A stretch of DNA of 64,000 nt, taken from the NCBI RefSeq assembly GCF_028640845.1, contig NC_080546.1, positions 81,816,257 through 81,880,256 of the forward strand, given 5' to 3'. Position 1 is the stretch's first letter, and every line of letters begins with the position of its first letter. The notes under the pieces are model-generated. The model made no database searches and was not told the origin of the DNA. It worked only from the letters and a program-made list of their open reading frames with translations. A program made the translations under genes and the position numbers. Shown one piece after another: positions 19,510-30,389 of this stretch. The stretch is from Ahaetulla prasina. Its lineage: Eukaryota; Chordata; Lepidosauria; Squamata; Colubridae.

Positions 19510-21264
19510 GAACCCGGCTTACTGGGTTTTTATAAGCCAAATTTAGCAGCTGTCTCTAACTACTGGTAGAAAGAATTTAGGAGCAGATCTTGATTGAGAA
19601 GATACTGTGTGGTGGAATCAAAGGACTTCCCAGAAGTGCAGAGCCTTAGTCGTTCGGTTCTCCCTAGTTATTGGAAATGAATATTTCTCAGAGCTATTCT
19701 TCAACTAATAAGCTATCGCAGAAACAATTCTAAAAGGAATACCTGGATATTTAATGTATAATAGTGGAATTTAAAATGTTGACTGGCATCGCTTCAGGTT
19801 TTAATCTTTCGACTTGTTAAAATGTTCATGTGGCCCAGGAATGCAAGATGAGCCTTTGCAAAATTCAACCAAGCCGAATAGACCATTAATATTTTATGCA
19901 TACTGTACACCGATACGACTTTTATGGGAAGGTCATCATCGAGAAATCAATTGTGCCTATTAGTCAGATTTGAGAAGAAGGTGTGAGGAGCATCTCGTAG
20001 AGGTTATTAAATTCGAAATCTTAGCTCTTCTCTTGAATGCCAGTGATAAAAGTTGCCAGATCTATTAGCAAGCATTTCCTCTCCCATGGCTAGGTGAGGA
20101 GCTTAATTAAGCGACTAACTGCATGAACGTTGTTGATTAAATGCTTTTTAGTTTTTATAGATTCCAATAACACCAGCAGTTCAGAAGTAAGAAGTTCACC
20201 ACTAAATATCAACTTGTTTCCTGTGCTGATGACCTACTGTAATGGCCTGTAGGCTGACAACAAACTGTGCTTGTTTCACTGTTTCACATGCATTAGTGTA
20301 AAATCGTTTCACCGATATTCTTGACTTGCTTGCCTGAACTTTTTGTTTGGCTTAATTTAACAAAAGAGCAAGTTTTAACAATGTGGGTTTAGTGCTTGAA
20401 AGTAATGCACTAATTCCTGGGATCTTTGTGCATGGGAAACCATTACAACTAAACAATGTTTTCAGTTTGTGGTGGTGTGAACTGTGTTGGTAAGATAGAT
20501 ACAACAGTGGGATAGTTTGTCTACGAAAGCTATGAATTTTGGGTGTCTTTTTCAGCAGATCTGGGATCAATAAGCAATGTGCTATTTTCCTTGATGTTAC
20601 CCAAACGTATGACTGATTTTACAAAGATAAACGGGGGGGGGGACACACGGGGGGACAGAAGACAGCATCTTGAGAGTGGGGAAAGGCAAAAGTTGTTTGT
20701 TGTTGTGTGCTTGTGAGATTTAAAAAAAACAGTCTCCCAGAGAGAAGTGCGGAGACCATGCACAATTAAAAAGCAGATTTATTACAGAGACCTCTATCTC
20801 TCTCATAAGCTTTTGCAAAAGGATTCTCTCAAGAAAGAGAGAAAGAACATCTTACAGGCCCAAATACATGGTTTAAATACATTTTAGAACAATCAGCAAA
20901 ACAATTAAAATGCCCCAAACACCTTCTCTTATCACTGTTTATCAGACGTTACAGAAAGTGTTTGGTTTATTGTGGTGGTAACCACCAACATTTCCCCAAT
21001 TCGATATCCCCTTTCAACATATCCTTAATAAAACAATTAATTGGAACATGTCAGCATCTTTCCTACTATTAAATGAACTTCGGTCAGCCTTGGTCAGACT
21101 GACTCAACTCAGAATGCACTAACCAAGTTTATGGCTTTGTTTTCTCAGAAAACCCATCATACATACTTCCTTATAGTAATGCCTTACACAGTTAATTAGC
21201 TTAGGTTTAGCTTAGGTCATGAGGGGCATAGATACGGAGTCACCAAGGCTCTTATTCTTTTACA
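19510..21264. other. Single-copy block, possible conserved noncoding element
   Basis: No repeat family was recognised over about 1.75 kb. The part at about 19790-20290 is rich in homeobox-type cores and has no simple repeats. A G-run lies at about 20633-20660. Frames here are short and show no domain. Confidence 0.35.
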
Positions 21265-21590
21265 AGAATAGTTCTGTTTCTCTCAGTGCTCCATCACTGG
21301 AGGTTTTCAAGAAAGGATTGGACAACCATTTGTCTGGGATGAGATAAGGTCTCCTGCCTTGGGCACAGTGGTGGGTTGTTCCTGGTTCTGTCCGGTTCTT
21401 GCGAACCAGTAGTAAAAGCAACAGGAGGCTCCGCCCACCCGCCCGGATGTCATAATGGACGATCTGCACGTGCACAGAAGTGTGCGTGCTCCCGTTGCAA
21501 ACTGGTAGTAAAGGTAAGTAGAACCCACCCCTGCTTGGGCAGAGTATTGGACTAGAAGACCTCTAAGGCCCCTTGCTGATTCTACGAAAA
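21265..21590 (+). mobile_element. CR1 LINE 3' end split by a MITE
   Basis: The coding end (APSLEVFKKGLDNHLSG-like) precedes 'ggtctcctgccttgggca', then a MITE, then 'gagtattggactagaagac', the normal CR1 order. Confidence 0.85.
21366..21533. mobile_element. hAT-type MITE in CR1
   Basis: Ends are CAGTGGTGGGTTGTTCC and GAACCCACCCCTG, with an exact 8-bp duplication CTTGGGCA at 21358-21365 and 21534-21541. It splits a CR1 tail cleanly. Confidence 0.92.
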
Positions 21591-21624
21591 GCCATTGTCA
21601 CTTTTGATTCAAACTTAAACAGCT

Positions 21625-21822
21625 GGTCAATTTTGCTTGGTTTTGGAACTAAGCCTCCACCGTCCTTGGGTGAAATTCCTCCTGGGAATGCCAGGTTATA
21701 AGCTGGACCCAGAAGTCAAAGATGCATTTCAGAAGGAGGCAATAGCAAACATCTCCACTATTGTTGTCAAGGCAACAAGTTGCCCTGAAGTTATTGTTGA
21801 GTTAGACGTGATGGAAACATAG
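21625..21822 (+). mobile_element. 5S-rRNA-derived SINE relic
   Basis: 'ttggaactaagcc', 'tccttgggtgaaattcctcc' and 'tgggaatgccaggttataag' parallel the 5S rRNA 3' half (GGAAGCTAAGC..., CTTGGATGGGAGA..., GGGAATACC...). A non-5S body containing 'agaaggaggcaatagcaaac' follows. This fits a 5S-type SINE with its own body better than a 5S pseudogene. Confidence 0.6.
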
Positions 21823-21894
21823 GGTGAATCATTACTGTTCTACCTGGTTTAAATTTTGCAAGAGTTCTTTCATTAAAGTCTCAACATCTAAAAG

Positions 21895-22497
21895 TGTTGT
21901 GACCGAGGCCCAAGTAGTGATTACCAAACACAATTCAGTCCTGAACAAACTTATTTTATTAGAACAGCTGAGAATGAATTCATTCTCAGCTTAGTCCAAA
22001 GCAAAATTCTTAATAACCAATCCGTCAGTTTTATCATCAACCTTTGATGTCTTTAGCAACCTGCCAAAGGCTTTTCTTGGCAAAACCCCCACAAAGTTCA
22101 AGAGTCGCTGACAAGAAGCAATGGAATCAGCATTGCTTTTCTACAAAGAACCCAATGGCTCGTTACTGCTCTTTTAAGCCTTATGGGAGTGGCCAACCAT
22201 CTTCTGGCCTTACTCCTGAGTTGTCCTTTTTGCTTTAGCTGCTCTTGCCTTCTGGCAGCTCTTCTCACGTGTGCACTAGGAACAGGCTCCTCCTGTTCCT
22301 CTGCCTCTCTGCTGTCCGCCTCTGGAGGCTCCGGAGTCCATGTATCACTCCCTGATGGCCCTGGCCCCATCTCTGCCTCTGACGCAGAGCCCTCATCCGG
22401 GCCTTCTGCAGCCTCCAGGACTGGCCCATGTTCTTCCTCAGCCTCATCACTGTCCGACTCCGCTGCCAGCTCCTCAGGCTGCTGGTGGACCACAACA
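21895..22497 (-). mobile_element. LTR, family A
   Basis: Plus-strand ends are TGTTGTGACCG and GGACCACAACA. Both ends are present, but the flanking 5-mers AAAAG and CCTTT do not match, so one flank has been rearranged or the target site has decayed. It abuts an L1 fragment at 22498. Confidence 0.85.
22098..22496 (-). pseudogene. LTR-embedded open frame, family A, extended form
   Basis: From the second LTR base the frame reads VVVHQQPEELAAESDSDEAE, EEHGPVLEAAEGPDEGSAS, EAEMGPGPSGS, EEQEEPVPSAHVRRAARRQ and EQLKQKGQLRSKARRW. The usual TGA has become TGG, so the frame runs on to 22098 past the promoter-like region. Upstream the same frame continues without a stop into L1 ORF2 residues, a chance fusion. 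Confidence 0.5.
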
Positions 22498-22800
22498 CCT
22501 TTTGTCTCTAGCCACTCATAAAATCTAGTCCATATCAAGTAATATTCTGTGTCTTCTTTAGCTTTTATTTTTAAAGTTAGTCTGTCCATTTTAGCACAGT
22601 CTAAAAATTTTTTGAATTATGTCCTCATCTGGCGGGGTGTTCTCATTTTTCCAGTATTTTGCAAATATAATCCTTGCTGCTATCAGTATATGCAAAAGTA
22701 AATATGTGGTCCCTTTATCATAACCCTCTGGCATTAAGCCCAACAAATATACTTCTGGTTTCAGATCTATATTCTGTTTAATTGTCTTTAATTCGCTTAT
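22498..22800 (-). mobile_element. L1 LINE ORF2 C-terminal fragment
   Basis: On the minus strand, with one stop, it reads PEGYDKGTTYLLLHILIAAR, IIFAKYWKNENTPPDEDI and EYYLIWTRFYEWLETKG, closely parallel to the L1 at 5896-6551. The 3' UTR is missing at the LTR boundary. Confidence 0.75.
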
Positions 22801-23824
22801 TTTCTCAAGCCTTTGTTGCCTTTCTAATCAGCTTAAGAAAAATGTATCCATTAAAAATGAACAACAACAACAACAACAAATGTATTGATTGTTTGGAAAA
22901 CTAGAAACTGGAAATTTAGCTGCCTAGATATGGTGACCCGATTTAGCAAACTTTCTGGAAAAGCTTGGAGAACTTCTGTATAATATCTCAAGTTAATTAA
23001 GGATGCATCTGAAGCACGTTCTCAATTTACCTGCAGTTGCAAGTAGTAATTTCTTACCGAGTTACTTGCTTGATTATCAGAACAATTGAGCCCAAAGCCT
23101 GTTCCATCAGATTGTGAGGCCGTTAAATTTGAGCAAACCTCCATTCTGGAGTTTAGTAGAACTCTTCAGCTATGACGCTGGATGATTAATTCTTGGAGGC
23201 ATCTATTTGGTCTCCTGGCATTAATCACTGCCACCAGGACCTGTCATTTAGAGCCATTCCCCAAAAATATTATATAGCATTTCACCCAAACAAAGGCTTT
23301 GAGGCATTGGTCCTCATTTTAATTTAAATTTAAAACAAAAAAAGCCAAAGGGTAGGACATCACTTTTAATTCTTCTCTATGAACAACTTGGAAATGAAAT
23401 CTTCCCCAAATTTTTCTTTGCTTCGACAGCTGATAGTAACCTTTGTTCTCTCTTTCTATTAATTTTAGCCCTGTGCTCTTCCTTTTCACCAGCAATTGAG
23501 TTTACTGGGGTCCATGCAGGCTTATTACCAACTTCCAATGATAAAAGAATCATTCCTCAAATTAGAAGTAAAAAAAATAATAATGGTTTTTGCGTATTCA
23601 TATAAAATTTAGGAGCCATCCCCTGGAACCAAATGCATGGAAATTTCTACAGTACTTATTATTGTATTAGTTCAAAATGAGTTTTATTAGCGTGGATTTT
23701 TAATCTAGGCAAATGGACCCGTAAGAAATGGAATAATACGTTGCAAAACTTTCTGTAGTGGAATTAGGTGAGATACACATGATAGCACAGCCTTCCAATA
23801 TTTAAAAAGCAATGGATGGAAACT
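22801..23824. other. Unassigned sequence
   Basis: A short (CAA)n lies near 22861-22880. The remaining 1 kb shows no recognised repeat and no plausible gene. Confidence 0.4.
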
Positions 23825-24245
23825 TATGAATAACAGAATAACAGATTAGGAAGGGACCTTGGAGGTCTTCTAGTCCAACCCTCTGTGCTAGAAGGAAACT
23901 CAATTCCATTTCATCCAGTCTCTTCTTGAAAACCTCCAGGGATGGAGCATTTACAACTTCTGGAGGCAAGTTGTTCTATTGGTGAATTGTTCTGTCAGGA
24001 AATTTCTCCTTAATTCTAGGTTGCTCCTCTGCTTGATTAGTTTCCATACACTGTTTCTTGTGTTGCCTTCTGGTGCTTTGGAAAATAGGTTGAGCCCCAT
24101 TTCTTTGTGGCAGCCCCTCAAATGTTGAAAGACTAATATCATGTCACCCCAGTCCTTTTCATTAAACTAGACGTATTCAATTTCTGTGACTGTTCTGTAT
24201 AAGTTTTAGCCCCCTAATCATCTTTGTTGCTCTTCTCTGCACTCT
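23825..24245 (-). mobile_element. CR1 LINE 3' end
   Basis: The reverse CR1 tail 'ggaccttggaggtcttctag' begins near 23857, followed on the minus strand by coding remnants (LELRRNFLTEQ, VFQHLRGCHKE). The 5' end is truncated near 'ctctgcactctgaa'. Confidence 0.85.
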
Positions 24246-24321
24246 GAACTATGAAGGAGAGAGCAAATTTAGAACTAAGGAGAAGTTTCCTGATGGAACA
24301 ATGAATCAGTGGAACAGCTTT
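24246..24321 (+). mobile_element. CR1 fragment in opposite orientation
   Basis: 'aacttagaactaaggagaa'-like sequence followed by a decayed 'agtggaacagctt' lies on the plus strand directly against the minus-strand CR1. It is the left part of a CR1 whose end may be at 24978-25130, split by the next LINE. Confidence 0.6.
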
Positions 24322-24965
24322 TTATTTATTTTATTTTTTATTTGTTTATTTTGTCACAACATTATGTATAAGCAGATATAACGAAAGGAAACAATAGGAC
24401 AGGAATGGTAGGCACTTTTGTGCACTTATGCACGCCCCTTATAATCCTCTTAGGAATGGGGTGAGGTCAATGGTAGACAGTTTTTGGTTAAAGATTTTGG
24501 GACTTTGAGAAGAGACCACAGAGTCAGGTAGTGTGTTCCAAGCTACAACTCTGTTACAAAAGTCATATTTTCTGCAATCAAGATTGAAGCAGTTAACATT
24601 TTTTTTAAAATTTGCATTTATATCCCGCCCTTCTCCGAAGACTCAGGGCGGCTTACACTATGTTAGCAATAGTCTTCATTCTATTTGTATATTTATATAC
24701 AAAGTCAACTTATTGCCCCCAACAATCTGGGTCCTCATTTTACCGACCTTATAAAGGATGGAAGGCTGAGTCAACCTTGGGCCTGGTGGGACTTGAACCT
24801 GCAGTAATTGCAGGCAGCTGTGTTAATAACAGACTGTCTTACCAGTCTGAGCCACAGAGGCCCTTAAGTTTGAATCTATTGTTTGCTCTTGTATTGTTGC
24901 GATTGAAGCTGAAGAAGTCTTTAACAGGAAGGACATTGCAATAGATGATTCTGTGTGTTAAACAC
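24322..24965 (-). mobile_element. CR1/L3-like LINE 3' end split by a SINE
   Basis: The minus strand reads like the copies at 26411-26985 and 43034-43500 (WN.LPDSVVS, STIDLTPFLRGL-type end, then 'aggggcgtgcataagtgcac' and the 3' UTR). The SINE at 24599-24863 interrupts it. The T-rich block at 24321-24356 is its 3' tail. Confidence 0.7.
24599..24863 (-). mobile_element. tRNA-derived SINE with L2-like tail
   Basis: Tail block 'cccgcccttctccgaagac', central block 'ccaacaatctgggtcctca' and head 'gtctgagccacagaggccc' match the other four copies. It is inserted in the LINE above. Confidence 0.9.
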
Positions 24966-24977
24966 AGGTCATGTCTT

Positions 24978-25130
24978 ACCTTCAGAACTTATGGGAGCTC
25001 CGACACTAGAGGTTTTCAAAAAGAGATTGTACAGCTATTTGTCTAGAATTCTATAAGGTCTCCTATTTGAGCTGGGGATTGGACTGGAAGACAGACAGAC
25101 TTCCAAGTCTGTTGTTCTGTATTCCATAAT
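24978..25130 (+). mobile_element. CR1 LINE 3' end
   Basis: Sequence 'ccttcagaacttatggga' through 'attggactggaagac' is the CR1 terminal coding and UTR block, decayed. Confidence 0.7.
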
Positions 25131-25569
25131 TCTGCAAATGCACAAGAAGAGGAATGTGGAATGATTAACCATTGACAAGTACTGCCAGTGACAGGCTTGG
25201 TAGTTACATACGCCTGATATAATGCAAATTTCCTTTACTTCAGAGTTATTTATTCACACTCTTCTTATTGATTTGTCTGGCCATTAATTCTTAATTTCAT
25301 AAATTTGCTTTCTCCATTGCTATTACGTTAGACATGATATTTATCTGTCAAAACGGGTTTGGGTAGCATTTATGAGGCACTGGATCGATGGGAGAAGAAC
25401 ATAATGACCTAGCTTGTCTGTGGACATTCAGAAGTGATTTCCTTGCTTAGTTTAAATCGGGATCTGGAGGAGATCCTGGGGTTAAAGACACAGTACAACA
25501 GTGTGTCGAACTTCACCGGGCTAGTCCCTTCTCTTTGTTAGATAAAACCATGTGGGAACACAGTTGGCT
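25131..25569. other. Unassigned sequence
   Basis: No recognised repeat or gene. Confidence 0.4.
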
Positions 25570-25571
25570 TA

Positions 25572-25944
25572 CATAGTTGTCCTTGGCTTACAGCTGCAAT
25601 TGACCCCCACAATTTCTATTGATAAATCAGAGTTCAGTGAGGTTTGCCCATTTTATGACCTTTCTTGCCACAGTTGTTAAGTGAATCACTTCAGCTGTTA
25701 AGTTAGTAACACAGTTGTGAATTGAATCTGCCTTCCCCACTCACAACAGCTGATCATATGACCCCCGGACGCTGCAACCGCCATAAATATGAACCCGTTA
25801 GCGAGCGTCCGCATTTTGATCATGTGACTATGAGGGATGCTGCATTTGTGGTAAATGTGAAAAATGGTCAGAAGTAACTTTTTTCAGTACAGTTTTAACT
25901 TCGAACAGTCACTAAATGAATGGTTGTAAGTCCAGGACTACTTG
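25572..25944. mobile_element. Tc1/mariner-like MITE
   Basis: The ends are imperfect inverted repeats ('gttgtccttggcttacag' and 'tgtaagtccaggactacttg') flanked by TA at 25570-25571 and 25945-25946. The same family occurs at 26987-27319, 49871-50101 and 63042-63415. No transposase is present. 25945-26259 is unassigned. Confidence 0.75.
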
Positions 25945-26267
25945 TAAGAACCAGTTTCTGGAAACACCATCCATGTAGGAGCTTGTCAGCCGCAATTCAA
26001 CCTTGCCCTTTTTTCAGAAGGAAAAGCTTCACTACGAAGTTTGAACTTTGGACTATTTAGTGTTTTTCTTTAAGAGCTAATGCTGCCAGCTTGATCCTGC
26101 CATCTGGCACCCCTATCAGCCTCAAACCAAGTTTGTTTTTTTCTTGGCACGTTATTCCATCTACCTTGTGGTTTCTTTCATGGTGCAGAATACAGGAGAC
26201 ACCACATATCTTCCCCTATGTATTCTGCTCCTGTTTTGTAGTGTAAAGACCTAAAGATGGACTAACT

Positions 26268-26402
26268 CAGGACTGCCAAACTTGCAGTCCATGGGCCGGA
26301 TGCGTCACATGCTGGCTATGCCCACGTCCTGTTTAGCGAAGGGGAAAAAAAGTCATGATACATCACGTGACAACGCTGTGACACGCGAGTTTGACACCCC
26401 TG
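26268..26402. mobile_element. Short hAT-type MITE
   Basis: Ends are CAGGACTGCCAAACTTG and GAGTTTGACACCCCTG. Flanks GACTAACT and GACTAACC (26260-26267, 26403-26410) are an 8-bp duplication with one mismatch. It is a short relative of the CAGGGGTGTCAAACT family. Confidence 0.85.
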
Positions 26403-26410
26403 GACTAACC

Positions 26411-26985
26411 GAAAGCTCCCCTGTCAGTTTTTCAGAGAAATTCTTCTCCGGTTATATTACACTACTAACCAGAGCATACAAAACATTTGCTAGACCAATT
26501 CTTGAATACAGCTCATCTGTCTGGAATCCGCACTGCATATCGGATATTAATACAATTGAGCGCGTCCAGAAATGTTTCACAAGCAGAGTCCTCCACCCCT
26601 CCACTCGCAACAAAGTACCTTATGCCACCAGACTTCAAATTCTGGGTTTAGAAAATTTAGAACTATGCCGCCTTCGGTCTGACCTGAGCATAGCTCATAA
26701 AATTATCTGCTACAATGTCCTACCTGTCAATGACTACTTTGGCTTCAACCTCAACAATACTGTACACGAGAATACAATAGATACAAACTTAAAGTGAACT
26801 GTTCCAAACTCGATTGCAGAAAATAGGACTTCAGTAACAGAGTGGTTAATGCCTGGAATGCAATACCAGACTCTGTGGTCTCATCCCCAAACCCCCAAAA
26901 CTTCAACCTAAGACTGTCTACTGTTGACCTGACCCCATTCCTAAGAGGTCTGTAAGGGGCATGCATAAGTGCACCTGTGTGCCTG
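26411..26985 (+). mobile_element. CR1/L3-like LINE 3' coding end
   Basis: The frame at 26411-26797 reads LTRAYKTFARPILEYSSSVW, NTIERVQKCFTSRVLHPSTR, LQILGLENLELCRLRSDLSI and HKIICYNVLPVN, the C-terminal part of a CR1-group RT protein. The rest is frameshifted and ends 'gtaaggggcatgcataagtg'. Confidence 0.75.
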
Positions 26986-26986
26986 T

Positions 26987-27319
26987 GTTTAGTGAATTTT
27001 GCCCCATTTTACGGCCTTTCTTGCTCCAGTGGTTAAGTGAATCATTGAAGTTGTTAAGTCAGTGACATGGTTGTTAAGTGAATCTGGTTTCCCCATTGAC
27101 TTTGCTTGTCAGAAGGTCACAAAAGGGGATCGCTTGATCCCGGGACACTGCAACCATCACAAATATGAACCAGTTGCCAAGCGTCTGAATTTTAATCGCA
27201 TGACCTCAGGGACACTACAACAGTTGTAAGTATGAAAAACGGTCCAAAGTCACTTTTTTCAAAGCCATAGTAATGTTGAACGGTCACTAAACGAACTGTT
27301 GTAAGTTGAGGACTACCTG
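26987..27319. mobile_element. Tc1/mariner-like MITE, left end truncated
   Basis: The right end 'gtaagttgaggactacctg' is followed by TA. Internal blocks 'gttaagtgaatctggtttcc' and 'cttgtcagaaggtcacaaaa' match the family. The left end is lost against the LINE before it. Confidence 0.75.
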
Positions 27320-28071
27320 TACAGAGCATAACTGGCTTCGTCTTCCTGGCCCCAAGAATAGAATATGGGAAAACAATTAGAAGAGTTTGATACGGCCTAA
27401 CAAATTTGGATTACACAGAGCAGTTTTTGCTGTTGTAACTCTGTATTCCTTCCTTCCTTCCTTCCTTCCTCTCTCCCTCCCTCCCTCCCTCCCTCCCTCT
27501 CTTCCTTCCCTTCCAATCTCCCTCCCTCCTTTCCTTCTTTTTTTGATAAATAACTCAACCAGTATAGCTAATACTCCTTTCTCCTCCTATTTTCACCACA
27601 ACAACCCTGTGAGGTGAGTTGGATTGAGATACAGCCCAAGGTGGGATTAGAACTCACACTCTCCTGGTTTCCAGCCTAGCACTCTGCTCCTATTCTGCCT
27701 AAAGTTTGGAGATTCGGTAGCCTACAAATTAAAATTACAAACAAGCAAACAAACAAAGAGACCCAGGATTCACAGGCCTAAATTTAGGATTCCTTGGCTC
27801 ACCCAACCAAAATTATAGCATGCTTTATAAAACCAAAATATAATTAGCTAAATTTTGATTCTGTGAAAGCAATTAATCCAGCTGGCCCAGAATCTCTGAA
27901 GCTATGTCGGGTGATACTGTATTCATTAATTTCCTGTTTTGATATATTTTTTTAGCACCGTAAGAAAACACCTGTCAAAATATACACTGTTGCTGAACAA
28001 AAGATATCAAATATATTGAAAGGTGAAGGTGCCAAAGAAAATACTTCAAACAGTTCCAAGAACATGTGGAG
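27320..28071. other. Unassigned sequence with CCTT/CCCT microsatellite
   Basis: A polypyrimidine microsatellite, (CCTT)n then (CCCT)n, lies at about 27449-27540. The rest is unassigned; 27600-27680 ends like a SINE or LINE tail but could not be classed. Confidence 0.45.
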
Positions 28072-28101
28072 GTATTTTCTTTCTTTCTTTCTTTCTTTCT
28101 T
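28072..28101 (+). repeat. (CTTT)n microsatellite
   Basis: About seven copies of a tetranucleotide. 28102-28295 after it is unassigned. Confidence 0.9.
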
Positions 28102-28428
28102 TTTGGACATAGTCATGGTAATTAGGGAGTTTCAATTGCAACAACTAGTCTGTAATTAAACCTGACCTTTCAGTTAATTACGTCGTGACATTTTTTATTT
28201 TCAACGCACCTTCCCTCGTGCTGGGGATGTACTATGTGCAAATGTAAATAAGCACTTTTGGTAATGAAAGCAAAAAGGTTGAGAAGCTGTTGAGAGCACG
28301 GCGCAATCTATTGTCAGGGGATAGAATCAAGATCACGTGAAGTGCTAGTACCACTTTATAATGCCTTGGTAAGGCCACACTTGGAATATTGCATCCAGTT
28401 TTGGTCGCCACGATGTAAAAAAGATGTT

Positions 28429-29517
28429 ATTTATTTATTTATTGTTCAAATTTATATACCGCCCTATCTCCCACAGGACTCAGGGCGGTTTACAGGCATC
28501 TAAAAAAACAGATAAATACAATCTAAAAAACAATTAAAAAACTTATTATAAAGCCTAACAATTAAAATAATTAAAAATATAAAAATAAAACCCCACTTAA
28601 AACCCATTAATTAAACCTAACTCAGTCCTGCAATGAAATAAGTATGTTTTGAGCTCACGGCGGAAGGTCCAAGGTCCGGAAGTTGACGAAGTCCCGGGGC
28701 AGTTCTGCTCCAGAGGGTGGGAGCCCCCACAGAGAAGGCCCTCCCCCTGGGCGCCACCAGACGACATTGCCTCGCTGACGGCACCCTGAGGAGTCCCTCC
28801 CTGTGAGAGCGCACGGGTCGATGAGAGGTATTCGGTAGCAGTAGGCGGTCCCGTAGATAACCCGGCCCTATGCCATGGAGCGCTTTAAAGGTGGTCACCA
28901 ACACCTTGAAGCGCACCCGGAAGGCCACAGGTAGCCAGTGCAGCCTGCGCAGGATGGGTGTTATGTGGGAGCCACGAGGGGCTCCCTCTATCATCCGCGC
29001 AGCTGCATTCTGGACTAACTGCAGCCTCCGGATGCCCTTCAAGGGGAGCCCCATGTAGAGAGCATTGCAGTAATCCAGGCGAGACGTCACGAGTGCGTGA
29101 GTGACCGTGCACAGGGCATCCCGGTCCAGAAAGGGGCGCAACTGACGTACCAGGCGAACCTGGTAAAACGCTCTCCTGGAGACGGCCGTCAAATGGTCTT
29201 CTAAAGACAGCCGTTCATCCAGGAGGACGCCTAAGTTGCGCACCCCCTCCATCGGGGCCAATGACTCGCCACCGATGGTCAGCCGCGGATTTAGCTGACT
29301 GTACCGGGATGCCGGCATCCACAGCCACTCTGTCTTGGAGGGATTGAGCTTGAGCCTGTTTCTCCCCATCCAGACCCGTACGGCCTCCAGACACCGGGAC
29401 AGCACTTTGGGGTGGTCCGGCGTGGAAAGGTACAGCTGGGTGTCATCCGCATACAGCTGATACCTCACGCCGAAGCCACTGATGATCTCACCCAGCGGCT
29501 TCATGTAGATGTTAAAC
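28429..29517 (-). mobile_element. L2 LINE inserted in CR1
   Basis: A 5'-truncated L2, flanked by a 7-bp duplication AGATGTT (28422-28428, 29518-29524) made from CR1 sequence. Its 3' tail is TTTATTTATTTATTG at 28429 with 'ataccgccctatctccc'. It is the longest and best preserved L2 here. Confidence 0.9.
28617..29517 (-). pseudogene. L2 reverse transcriptase, C-terminal half
   Basis: The frame is open for about 300 codons on the minus strand. It starts just before the RT catalytic motif YADDTQLY (from FNIYMKPLGEIISGFGVRYQ), then KTEWLWMPASRYSQL, NLGVLLDERLSLEDH, TSRLDYCNALYMGLPL, HWLPVAFRVRFKVLVTTFKA and AFSVGAPTLW. Near the end two small indels shift the frame (expected NELPPGL is lost). Endonuclease and the RT fingers are missing. 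Confidence 0.85.
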
Positions 29518-29957
29518 AGATGTTGAGACTCTAGAAAGAGTGCAGAGAAGAGCAACAAAGATGATTAGGGGACTGGAGGATAAAACATATGAAGAACGGT
29601 TGCAGGAACTGGGTATGTCTAGTTTAACAAAAAGAAGGACCAGGGGAGACATGATAGCAGTGTTCCAATATCTCAGGGGCTGCCACAGAGAAGTGGGAGT
29701 CGGGCTGTTCTCCAGAGCACCTGAGGGTAGAACAAGAAGCAATGGGTGGAAACTGGTCAAAGAAAGAAGCAACTTAGAACTAAGGAGAAATTTCCTGACA
29801 GTTAGAACAATTAATAAGTGGAACAACTTGCCTTCAGAAGTTGTGAATGCTCCAACACTGGAAATTTTTAAGAAAATGTTGGATAACCATCTGACTGAGA
29901 TGGTGTAGGGTTTCCTGCCTGGGCAGGGGGTTGGACTAGAAGGCCTCCAAGGTCCCT

Positions 29958-29998
29958 TCCAACTCTGATGTTATGTTATGTTATGTTATGTTATGATC
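29958..29998 (+). repeat. (TTATG)n at a CR1 3' end
   Basis: About five to six copies of TTATG directly follow the CR1 terminal sequence 'cccttccaactctga'. Such arrays grow from LINE 3' ends. Confidence 0.9.
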
Positions 29999-30389
29999 TA
30001 AGACAAGGTTGTAATTTGATGAAAGTCCTTGCAGTCCTCTTCAGGCACCAAAGAAACCGTATATTAAATTAGTTCTAGTGACTGGCAGGTACTGGAAAGT
30101 CTCTAGATTAGCCAGGCCTGGTGCAAATAATTGGGTAGTACCGTAATTTCTCTTTGTTTGCTCCCCGGGCAAGCGTTTTCTTTGTGAGCAAACAAGAAAG
30201 CACCTGATATTCCTTGGTATCCATGACTGAACAGAGCAAATCCTTCTTAGAAAATATTATTTAGAGACTGGGCCGACTCTTTCAGATTTAGCCCAAGATC
30301 GTAACAAAAAATGGAGCAAGAGAAATCTGAAATCGACACACGATATCACTCAATGAAAGATGATCCGGCAGAGATCTGAATGAAGATTT

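Larger units (their letters stand above)
28296..30000 (+). mobile_element. CR1 LINE 3' end split by an L2
   Basis: The left part ends 'gtaaaaaagatgtt' at 28428; the right part resumes at 29518 and reads RRATKMIRGLEDKTYEERLQ, LGMSSLTKRRTRGDMIAVFQ, LELRRNFLTVRTINKWNNLP and NHLTEMV to a stop, then the CR1 UTR and a TTATG microsatellite. The coding end is well preserved. Confidence 0.9.
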
